Shown here: positions 54,091 through 64,000 of the stretch, piece after piece | How the letters are laid out: each line of letters opens with the position of its first letter | How positions within the stretch are numbered: the stretch's first letter is position 1 | Assembly (NCBI GenBank): GCA_029210265.1 | Contig: JARGNP010000011.1 | Coordinates: 1-64,000, forward strand | Origin: Legionellaceae bacterium | GTDB lineage: Bacteria; Pseudomonadota; Gammaproteobacteria; Legionellales; Legionellaceae | Direction of reading: 5' to 3' | Length of the DNA stretch: 64,000 nt | The notes under the pieces: model-generated | Database searches by the model: none | What the model was told of the DNA's origin: nothing | The model's input: only the letters and a program-made list of their open reading frames with translations | Position numbers and translations under genes: made by a program

Positions 54091-55654
54091 ACAAATTATT
54101 CGATTACTGCATATCAATTATATTTTAGCTAAAAACGGATTAGATCAAGTCGTGGTTAGCTTACGCTTGTTTGCTCCGTTTCGCTTTTTGATTTATTTAA
54201 ACCCTTGGAACTGGTTTCGCAGAAATCAGCTTTCTCGAGGCGAAGCCTTACGTAAAACGCTTGAAGAACTGGGCCCTATTTTTATAAAATTTGGCCAGGC
54301 ACTGTCCACGCGCCCTGATTTATTACCTGATGATATGATAGCCGAACTCAGTAAACTTCAAGACAATGTCCCCCCGTTTGCAACCGACAAAGCGCTCGCG
54401 ATTTTCGAAGAAGCCTTTGGCCAATCTGCCTTTGAAGTATTTGCCGATTTTGACCCCACCGTACTGGCCTCGGCGAGCATGGCACAAGTCCATGCTGCAC
54501 GCTTAAAAACGGGCGAAGATGTCGTCGTTAAAATCTTACGACCGAATATGCGCAAGCTCATTGCTCGCGATTTAGACTTGCTCGCAAGCATTGCCTCGCT
54601 AGCCCATCGCTATTGGGCCGAAACCCGACGCTTTAAACCCAAAGCCGTGGTACAAGAATTTAAACAAAGTTTATTAGATGAGCTTGATTTACAACGCGAA
54701 GCCGCCAACGCAAGCCAGCTTCGACGTAATTTTGATAACTCGCCACTGCTTTACGTTCCTAAAATTCATTGGGATTACGTGCGTAATAACGTGTTAGTCA
54801 TGGAGCGTATTTATGGCATTCCCGTGACAGATATTCCATCATTGAAAGCACACGGGGTTTGCATTAAAACACTCGCCGAGCGCGGCGTTGAAATATTTTT
54901 TACTCAAGTATTTCGCGACTGTTTTTTTCATGCCGACATGCATCCCGGTAATATTTTTGTATCGTCTAAGCATTTAGCCAAGCCTCAATATATTTGCGTT
55001 GATTTTGGCATCATGGGTACATTGACCGAAGAAGATAAACGCTATCTTGCTGAAAATTTGCTTGCCTTTTTTAACCGCGATTACCGTCGCGTTGCGCTCT
55101 TACATATTGAATCAGGCTGGGTTGCACGCAGCACCCGCGTAGATGAATTCGAGAGTGCTGTACGTACCGTGTGTGAGCCTATTTTTGAAAAACCACTTAA
55201 AGATATTTCGTTTGCACTGTTAGTCCTGCGTTTATTCCAAGTCGCGCGGCGTTTTCATATGGAAGTGCAGCCACAACTTATTTTACTACAAAAAACATTG
55301 CTCGCTGTCGAAGGGCTCGGGCGGCAACTTGATCCTGATTTAGATCTTTGGTTGACCGCCAAACCGTTTCTTGAAACCTGGCTTAAAAAACAAGTTGGTC
55401 CGGCTTCACTTATCAAAAACATGCGTGAGAATTTGCCGTTCTTAATCGAAGAATTGCCCCATATGCCTCGCCTACTCAATGATTTATTAGTCTTAAGTAA
55501 ACAACGCCATATGCTCGCGCTTGAAACAAATAAACACGAGCAGAATAAACCCACAGCTTCTTCGCACAACCGGCTTAGCGGTGCACTTATCGGCAGTCTT
55601 GTCACGTTACTCGCCGTAGCAAGCGTATCTTACCTACACTTATTTGGATATTAA
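54074..55654 (+). CDS. ubiB: Ubiquinone biosynthesis kinase-like protein UbiB
   Basis: ABC1/ADCK atypical kinase-ATPase required for ubiquinone synthesis, anchored in the inner membrane. The 526 aa have the KxGQ-type [16 protein letters not shown] (residues about 73-88), the Ala-rich nucleotide loop [19 protein letters not shown] with the catalytic Lys, QRE-type [20 protein letters not shown], and DMHPGNIFV with the metal-binding [10 protein letters not shown]. One hydrophobic segment at the end (about 503-522) is the membrane anchor. It is coupled to ubiJ. Confidence 0.95.
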   Translation: MIKRLKQIIRLLHINYILAKNGLDQVVVSLRLFAPFRFLIYLNPWNWFRRNQLSRGEALRKTLEELGPIFIKFGQALSTRPDLLPDDMIAELSKLQDNVPPFATDKALAIFEEAFGQSAFEVFADFDPTVLASASMAQVHAARLKTGEDVVVKILRPNMRKLIARDLDLLASIASLAHRYWAETRRFKPKAVVQEFKQSLLDELDLQREAANASQLRRNFDNSPLLYVPKIHWDYVRNNVLVMERIYGIPVTDIPSLKAHGVCIKTLAERGVEIFFTQVFRDCFFHADMHPGNIFVSSKHLAKPQYICVDFGIMGTLTEEDKRYLAENLLAFFNRDYRRVALLHIESGWVARSTRVDEFESAVRTVCEPIFEKPLKDISFALLVLRLFQVARRFHMEVQPQLILLQKTLLAVEGLGRQLDPDLDLWLTAKPFLETWLKKQVGPASLIKNMRENLPFLIEELPHMPRLLNDLLVLSKQRHMLALETNKHEQNKPTASSHNRLSGALIGSLVTLLAVASVSYLHLFGY

Positions 55655-55661
55655 TTTACTG

Positions 55662-57465
<1,804 letters not shown>

Positions 57466-57507
57466 TTAACTCTCAATTTTTAATTCTTAATTCTTAATAC
57501 TTACCAC

Positions 57508-58542
<1,035 letters not shown>

Positions 58543-58682
58543 TTATTCTTAATAACTAAAATAAAATAAAAATTATCCTATGTATATTTAATCAAGATAT
58601 CAACTTCAAGAATTTACTTTAGATACACCTATAAACCTCGCGAAATTTATAAACGAATCGTGTAGAATATTCAGAGCGCCTT

Positions 58683-59954
58683 ATGACTCGATTGGAGACC
58701 TGTGTGTTTGAGCGTAACAAAATAACAAGCCATCATGCATCAAAGCATAAGTTAACGGCTATCTTGCCCCCGAAACGTTTACTGACGGAAGGAAAACGTC
58801 CTGAACGTATTCAAAGCATCAAAAAAGCAAGTTTTCTTGAGCCATCTCGGTTCGACACCCTGTGTCAAAGCTTGTTACTAAAAATGCTCAATTACACACA
58901 ACAACTCCCAGAAACAACCAACAGTTATTTTTCATCCCCAGGCGGCTTATTTGATCACGCATTAGACCGTACCGTTGCCGCCGTTGACCTCTTCAAAACC
59001 GTTGTTTTAGCCGATCCAGACGCTCATCTTTCTGAAGATCAACAGTTATGGTGGTACGCACTTTTTTCTGCAGGATTATTACGTGGGATCGGTAAATTAC
59101 CGCTTGATTATGCAATTGAGCTCTATAACGAAAAAAACCAAGTCATCAAATGCTGGGAGCCCTTGCTTGAACCGTTAGCTAAAACAGCACGTCATTATCA
59201 CTTTGAGATTATCAACAGCGATCACGATGACATACTACGTCGTAGGCTTAATATCATTTTTGCGCAACAATTGATGCCTGAGGAAGGCTTTGCCTGGCTC
59301 ACAAAAAATATGGATGTATTTGCCGTTTGGCTTGAGCTCTTAAGTGAAGACAAAGCTTCATCGGGGACGCTTGCGTTAATTTTAGACCGTGCAGACGCCA
59401 TTGCCATTCAAAACGATCTGCTCGAACACCTGCCGCCGCACCACCATCTCGAGCCATCGGCCAAGCGAATCAGTACGTTTGTTGATAACCCAACGGAAAC
59501 ACCCGGCGATCGCGAACGACTCGCCGGAGCAGAGTTTATTCAATGGCTTCATGCGGCTCTCGAAGCCAGTAAACTCACCATGAACCAAGTCCCGCTGTTT
59601 ACCGTTGCCGGCGGTACCATGATAGGCCCCGAAGCATTCAAACTCTTTGTCCGCGAACATCCCGATTTTAAAAATTGGCTGGCTGTCCGACAAGGTGTCA
59701 TGGCTTTAGGCTTACACGAACCCGCGCTCGATGGTACACCTGCTGAAAAAGGCCTACTGATTAAAGGCTCAGTTGCTTTGCCGCACAGCTTCAAATTAAA
59801 AGCATCTAACACAGAAAAAGCAACACGTACTACCGCCCTTGAGCATATGAGCAATAATCAAATTGAACAACTGTCTAAAACAGGCCAATGGGAGAAAAGA
59901 TTAGAGCAACAAGCCGTATCCAAAATAAATCCTTCCCCTAATCCGTATGGTTGA
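58683..59954 (+). CDS. TraI_2/DUF1528-domain protein
   Basis: A 423-aa protein whose N-terminal half resembles the TraI_2 (DUF1528) domain of integrative-element relaxase/helicase proteins, with FLEPSRFDTLCQSLLLKMLNY at about 51-71 and SSPGGLFDHALDRTVAAVDLF at about 84-104, an HD-like His-Asp pattern. The C-terminal third (VPLFTVAGGTMIGPEAFKLFVREH) resembles the TraI_2 C-terminal winged-helix region. No transfer genes are nearby, so it may be a domesticated copy with a chromosomal job. It overlaps apaH by 8 bp, suggesting co-translation. Confidence 0.72.
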   Translation: MTRLETCVFERNKITSHHASKHKLTAILPPKRLLTEGKRPERIQSIKKASFLEPSRFDTLCQSLLLKMLNYTQQLPETTNSYFSSPGGLFDHALDRTVAAVDLFKTVVLADPDAHLSEDQQLWWYALFSAGLLRGIGKLPLDYAIELYNEKNQVIKCWEPLLEPLAKTARHYHFEIINSDHDDILRRRLNIIFAQQLMPEEGFAWLTKNMDVFAVWLELLSEDKASSGTLALILDRADAIAIQNDLLEHLPPHHHLEPSAKRISTFVDNPTETPGDRERLAGAEFIQWLHAALEASKLTMNQVPLFTVAGGTMIGPEAFKLFVREHPDFKNWLAVRQGVMALGLHEPALDGTPAEKGLLIKGSVALPHSFKLKASNTEKATRTTALEHMSNNQIEQLSKTGQWEKRLEQQAVSKINPSPNPYG

Positions 59955-60759
59955 TTATGCCTTAGGAGACATACAAGGCTGCTTGGATGCACTACAACGC
60001 CTGCTTGAAACAATTAAGTTTGATGATCAAGCTGATAGACTCTGGTTTGTCGGAGATTTGGTCAATCGCGGGCCAAAATCACTCGAAACCTTGCGTTTTA
60101 TTAAAAATTTACCGATAACACCTCGTATTAGCTTGGGTAATCATGATTTGCATTTGCTTTGCCAAATTTTTCTACCTAACCAGCAACCGAAACCTGATGA
60201 TACGCTTACAGAAATTTTAAACGCACCTGATCGTGACGAACTCGGGCATTGGCTCCGCGCACAGCCTCTATTGCATCACGATCCAGATTTAAATTTTGTG
60301 ATGACGCATGCAGGCATAGCCCCCTGCTGGAATATTGAAGAAGCAAAAAATTATGCCCAAGAGCTCGAATTAGCTCTTGCTGGCGAAGATTACCTGGATT
60401 TTTTAGCCCATATGTACGGTAATACACCCAATCATCTATCAGACAATATAACCCCGACCGAGCGCTTACGTGTGATTTGTAATTATTTTACGCGCATGCG
60501 TTTTTGTGATGCAAATGGGCATTTAGAACTTACATACAAAGGCGAACCCAACCATCCTCCAGCTCATATGTACCCCTGGTACGCCGTGCCAACGCGTTGT
60601 TCGCTTAATAATGTTGATATTATTTTTGGGCACTGGGCCGCCTTACAAGGCCGCTGCCCCATCAAAAACATTCATGCCATAGATACAGGCTGTGTTTGGG
60701 GCGGGGCTCTCACCGCGCTGCGTCTGCAAGATAAACAACATTTTTCTATTTCTCTTTAG
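59947..60759 (+). CDS. apaH: Bis(5'-nucleosyl)-tetraphosphatase, symmetrical
   Basis: Hydrolyses Ap4A to two ADP and can remove Np4-type RNA caps. The 270 aa show the calcineurin-like metal motifs GDIQGCLDALQRLL, GDLVNRGPKS and GNHDLHLL, then THAGIAPCWN and GHWAALQG with a final DTGCVWGG. The length is normal. In E. coli it ends the surA-pdxA-rsmA cluster; here it is separated from them by 50 kb and shares an 8-bp overlap with the TraI_2-domain gene. Confidence 0.95.
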   Translation: MVDYALGDIQGCLDALQRLLETIKFDDQADRLWFVGDLVNRGPKSLETLRFIKNLPITPRISLGNHDLHLLCQIFLPNQQPKPDDTLTEILNAPDRDELGHWLRAQPLLHHDPDLNFVMTHAGIAPCWNIEEAKNYAQELELALAGEDYLDFLAHMYGNTPNHLSDNITPTERLRVICNYFTRMRFCDANGHLELTYKGEPNHPPAHMYPWYAVPTRCSLNNVDIIFGHWAALQGRCPIKNIHAIDTGCVWGGALTALRLQDKQHFSISL

Positions 60760-60844
60760 TTTTATTTGAATTTAGTCTGATCCTCTACCACACTCAATAC
60801 TAAGCAACCTGCCGTACAATAGCTCACGAAGAAGGAGACACGGA

Positions 60845-61825
60845 ATGAGAATACCTGCGCTTATAACAGCCATCTGTATCAGTTCACTGACATCAAACCT
60901 AGCCCTTGCCAATCAAACCAAATGGTCCACCTGGCTTGCCGACGTCAAACAAGAAGCACTGGAAGACGGTATAGCACCGGAAGTGATTCAAGCCGCGTTT
61001 CGAGGCGTACATGAACCCAGTCGACGCATCAAAAATCTAGCGCACTCACAACCCGAGCATCGTTTAAGCTATTATAAATACAGAAACTCTCGCATCAATG
61101 CTTATCGAATTAATCTCGGGCGTAAAAAATACAAACAATATCAGCAACTATTAGAAGATATCGGCCAAAGTTTCGGTGTTGATCCCTGCTTTATTGTTTC
61201 GTTCTGGGGTCTTGAAACCAGTTACGGCGGCTATATGGGTAATTTCCCTGTGATTAAATCACTCACAACCCTTGCCTATGACTCCAAACGCTCGAAATTT
61301 TTTAGACATGAGCTTTTTACAGCATTGCATATTCTAAACGATGGTCATGTTGACCTTAAGCATTTCAAAGGTGAGTGGGCCGGTGCATCTGGGCATCCCC
61401 AATTTCTCCCGTCTAGCTGGGTTAAATATGCCGTGGATTATGATGGCGATGGTCGCCGCGATATTTGGCGTTCTAAACCCGACGCACTTGCATCCATTGC
61501 GAATTACATGAAAGGCAAAGGCTGGAAACAAGGCGAACCCTGGGCAATTCATGTGAAACTTCCTAAAAACTTTGATGATAAACTTGAAGGCAAGTCTACG
61601 GTTAAGACTGTACGAGAATGGGAAGAATTAGGCGTACGTACCACCAAGGGTGGAGCTTTACCCCGTCCTGATTTAAAAGCCAGTATTATTCAACCACATG
61701 GCGGGCCTGTATTTTTAGCTTATCCAAATTACAAAATGATTCTTCGGTACAATAATTCAATTTATTATGCCGGCGCGGTGGGCTACCTTGCTGATAAAAT
61801 CTGTCGTCGCCCAGCGGAAGGGTAA
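60845..61825 (+). CDS. Lytic murein transglycosylase (MltB type)
   Basis: Cleaves peptidoglycan glycan strands with formation of 1,6-anhydro-MurNAc, in the periplasm. The 326 aa include a signal peptide (residues 1-22, ending NLALA, without a lipobox Cys), then the MltB family domain with the catalytic Glu124 in WGLETSYGGYMGNFPVI and the ASGHPQFLPSSWVKYAVDYD segment, which carries an EF-hand-like Asp-rich loop (DYDGDGRRD). The lack of a lipobox makes it the soluble type. Its product feeds the recycling pathway to which amgK-murU belong. SD GAAGGAG precedes the ATG. Confidence 0.92.
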   Translation: MRIPALITAICISSLTSNLALANQTKWSTWLADVKQEALEDGIAPEVIQAAFRGVHEPSRRIKNLAHSQPEHRLSYYKYRNSRINAYRINLGRKKYKQYQQLLEDIGQSFGVDPCFIVSFWGLETSYGGYMGNFPVIKSLTTLAYDSKRSKFFRHELFTALHILNDGHVDLKHFKGEWAGASGHPQFLPSSWVKYAVDYDGDGRRDIWRSKPDALASIANYMKGKGWKQGEPWAIHVKLPKNFDDKLEGKSTVKTVREWEELGVRTTKGGALPRPDLKASIIQPHGGPVFLAYPNYKMILRYNNSIYYAGAVGYLADKICRRPAEG

Positions 61826-61830
61826 TCAGC

Positions 61831-62145
61831 ATGTCTCAGGCGAAATTTAATCTCGGCGAGGTGGTCTTGCACAAACAACAAGGCTACCGAGCCCTCGTGG
61901 TTGATATCGATCCAGTCTTTCAAGCATCCGGTCGATACAACCCACAAACAACCACACGTACGTTTGCACATCAACATCCCTGGTACCGTTTGTTGGTCGA
62001 TGACAGCAGCCAACTAACCTACGTCGAAGAACCCAATTTAATACGCGATCCTAAACCGCTATCTAAAGCGTTTGAAAACCCACGAATTCTTGAATATTTA
62101 AAAAAATACAATAATACCTACCTGCCGAATAAACCGTTTCATTAA
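61831..62145 (+). CDS. hspQ: Heat shock protein HspQ
   Basis: Small beta-rich protein of the HspQ/YccV family that binds hemimethylated DNA and, in Enterobacteriaceae, affects DnaA stability and is a specificity factor of Lon. The 104 aa begin SQAKFNLGEVVLHKQQGYRALVVDIDP and include HQHPWYRLLVDDSSQLTYVEEPNL, typical of the family. It starts 5 bp after the transglycosylase stop codon, so it is probably co-transcribed. It converges on ihfA. Confidence 0.9.
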   Translation: MSQAKFNLGEVVLHKQQGYRALVVDIDPVFQASGRYNPQTTTRTFAHQHPWYRLLVDDSSQLTYVEEPNLIRDPKPLSKAFENPRILEYLKKYNNTYLPNKPFH

Positions 62146-62164
62146 AAGAATGAGCAGAAATAAA

Positions 62165-62455
62165 CTATTTATTCGATTCGACAGCTTTTTTTAATTTACT
62201 ACCCGGCTTAAACGTCACAACGCGTCGCGCACTCACAGGAACCATTTCGCCGGTCTTAGGATTACGTCCTGGACGCGCCGTTTTATCCCGTAATATAAAA
62301 TTTCCGAATCCAGATAATTTCACATCATGCCCCTGTTCCAAGGCATCGCGTATGGATTCAAAAAACTCATCAACAATAACACGGGCATCAGGTTTGGTTA
62401 ACGCCAACTCATCGCATAAAATTTCAACTAATCGAGCTTTGCTTAATGAACTCAC
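62165..62455 (-). CDS. ihfA: Integration host factor alpha
   Basis: DNA-bending nucleoid protein of the HU/IHF family, acting as a heterodimer with IhfB in recombination, replication and transcription. The 96 aa match IHF-alpha more than [39 protein letters not shown], then [26 protein letters not shown] and [10 protein letters not shown]. Translation starts at a GTG with AAGGA 8 nt upstream. In many relatives ihfA follows pheT; here it stands alone next to the atp operon end. The 274-bp upstream gap contains two DnaA-box-like sites. Confidence 0.9.
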   Translation of the reverse strand: MSSLSKARLVEILCDELALTKPDARVIVDEFFESIRDALEQGHDVKLSGFGNFILRDKTARPGRNPKTGEMVPVSARRVVTFKPGSKLKKAVESNK

Positions 62456-62555
62456 GATTTATTCCTTGTCATGATAACTAATTGATAACTAAACAGTTTG
62501 AGTATAACACAATTTAAAAAGGTTACGAGTCTATGTAATAACAGATGAATTAATT

Positions 62556-62668
62556 TGTGGGTAAGTTTACAAAAAGTCAATGCGCCTTTTATGGGCACAA
62601 GCAAGTCGCTGATTTTAAAGGCTTTTTTGGATTCGGCGCACGTTGCGTTTATTTTAATCTGTGGATAA
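62556..62668. promoter_or_regulatory. Two DnaA-box-like 9-mers
   Basis: TGTGGGTAA at 62556-62564 and TGTGGATAA at 62660-62668, the latter the perfect DnaA box (TTATCCACA in reverse). Both have the same orientation in the 274-bp gap between ihfA and atpC. Two sites are too few to call an origin. Confidence 0.35.
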
Positions 62669-62729
62669 CGTTGTGTGCAAAACAAGACTCAAGCTGACAA
62701 GCTTAAGTCCTGTTACATTATTTTGAATG

Positions 62730-63152
62730 TTACTTGTGTAGTTTTCGAACCTTTTGAATTGCTCGGATTTGAGCAATTGCACGCGCTAATTCCATAGAGG
62801 CTTTGGAATAATCAATGTCAGAATTCTTATCTGCCATCGCTTCTTCGGCGCGAGCTTTTGCTTCCAAAGCAACGGCCTCATCTAAAGAATCCGCACGCTC
62901 AACCGTGTCAGCTAAAATACTCACACAATTGGGCTGAACCTCAAGAATTCCGCCAGAGACATAAAAAATATCTTCTTGGCCACCCACCTGTGTCACACGA
63001 ATCTCACCAGGCTTTAACACCGTTAAGAGCGGTGCGTGGCCTGCGACGACGCCTAACTCACCCAGCTCACCGGTCGCAATGACCATTTCAACTGGGCCTG
63101 AGAAAATAGCTTTTTCTGCGCTAACAACATCTAGATGCATCGTAATCGCCAT
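62730..63152 (-). CDS. atpC: ATP synthase F1 subunit epsilon
   Basis: Rotor-stalk subunit of F1Fo ATP synthase that regulates ATP hydrolysis. The ATG at 63152 gives 140 aa beginning [19 protein letters not shown], as in E. coli (139 aa); the frame is open to a TTG at 63161 without support. N-terminal beta-sandwich ([23 protein letters not shown]) and C-terminal helices ([24 protein letters not shown]). It is the last gene of the atp operon, 11 bp after atpD. Confidence 0.96.
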   Translation of the reverse strand: MAITMHLDVVSAEKAIFSGPVEMVIATGELGELGVVAGHAPLLTVLKPGEIRVTQVGGQEDIFYVSGGILEVQPNCVSILADTVERADSLDEAVALEAKARAEEAMADKNSDIDYSKASMELARAIAQIRAIQKVRKLHK

Positions 63153-63163
63153 AACATCCAACC

Positions 63164-64000
<837 letters not shown>

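Noticed and set aside
62452-62685. 77-residue minus-strand frame upstream of ihfA
   Set aside because: It overlaps the ihfA start and the DnaA-like boxes, has no SD and an implausible composition.

Overview
The window is a chromosomal segment of a gammaproteobacterium. Its housekeeping genes (lptD-surA-pdxA, amgK-murU, ubiE-ubiJ-ubiB-rsmA, typA-nadK-recN, fadE, tex, glmS, smpB, efp/epmB, atpD-atpC) are of gammaproteobacterial type. Other content points to a host-associated Legionellales-like lineage (Legionella/Coxiella/Berkiella type): a split HipB-HipS-HipT system, two Lcl-like collagen/DUF1566 surface proteins, several large acidic, coiled-coil or proline-rich proteins without recognisable enzymatic domains, and a polytopic membrane protein ending in a eukaryotic-style CaaX box. 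The lineage is inferred from gene content only.

Layout. 0.2-11 kb: a minus-strand run lptD, surA, pdxA, folA, a secreted beta-propeller protein, a MazG-like enzyme and a TfoX-like protein; divergent amgK-murU (peptidoglycan recycling) and a GGDEF protein. 11-23 kb: an accessory block of six proteins without a recognised function plus fadE. It includes a duplicated pair of proline-rich proteins that share a C-terminal domain and upstream DNA. Five genes of this type, four of them here, carry a similar motif (TTGGTCTA or a close variant, about 11 nt, then a TATA-like element) 45-67 nt upstream of the start; a sixth shares only part of it. 23-28 kb: msrA, epmB/efp, a secreted protein, dispersed palindromic repeats and a SulP transporter. 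28-33 kb: hicA-hicB next to hipB-hipS-hipT, three regularly spaced operator-like palindromes, then a Fur box in front of the CaaX-terminated membrane protein. 33-49 kb: core genes typA, nadK, recN, proC, tex, yciA, glmS, smpB, phoH-like, guaC. 49-52.6 kb: an acidic Glu-Pro repeat protein and a divergent small gene plus membrane protein. 52.7-64 kb: ubiquinone genes, rsmA, two tandem collagen-like genes, a TraI_2-domain protein, apaH, a lytic transglycosylase, hspQ, ihfA and the end of the atp operon, cut by the window edge.

The most novel-looking items are the iron-box/CaaX membrane protein, the shared upstream motif (a possible common regulon of effector-like genes), the duplicated proline-rich pair, and the HipBST locus with operators every 71-72 bp. 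No CRISPR array, transposase, rRNA or tRNA gene was recognised. Stretches above 300 bp without a gene are 18824-19272 (a promoter-type motif and degenerate palindromic repeats) and 26071-26632 (tandem and inverted repeats).
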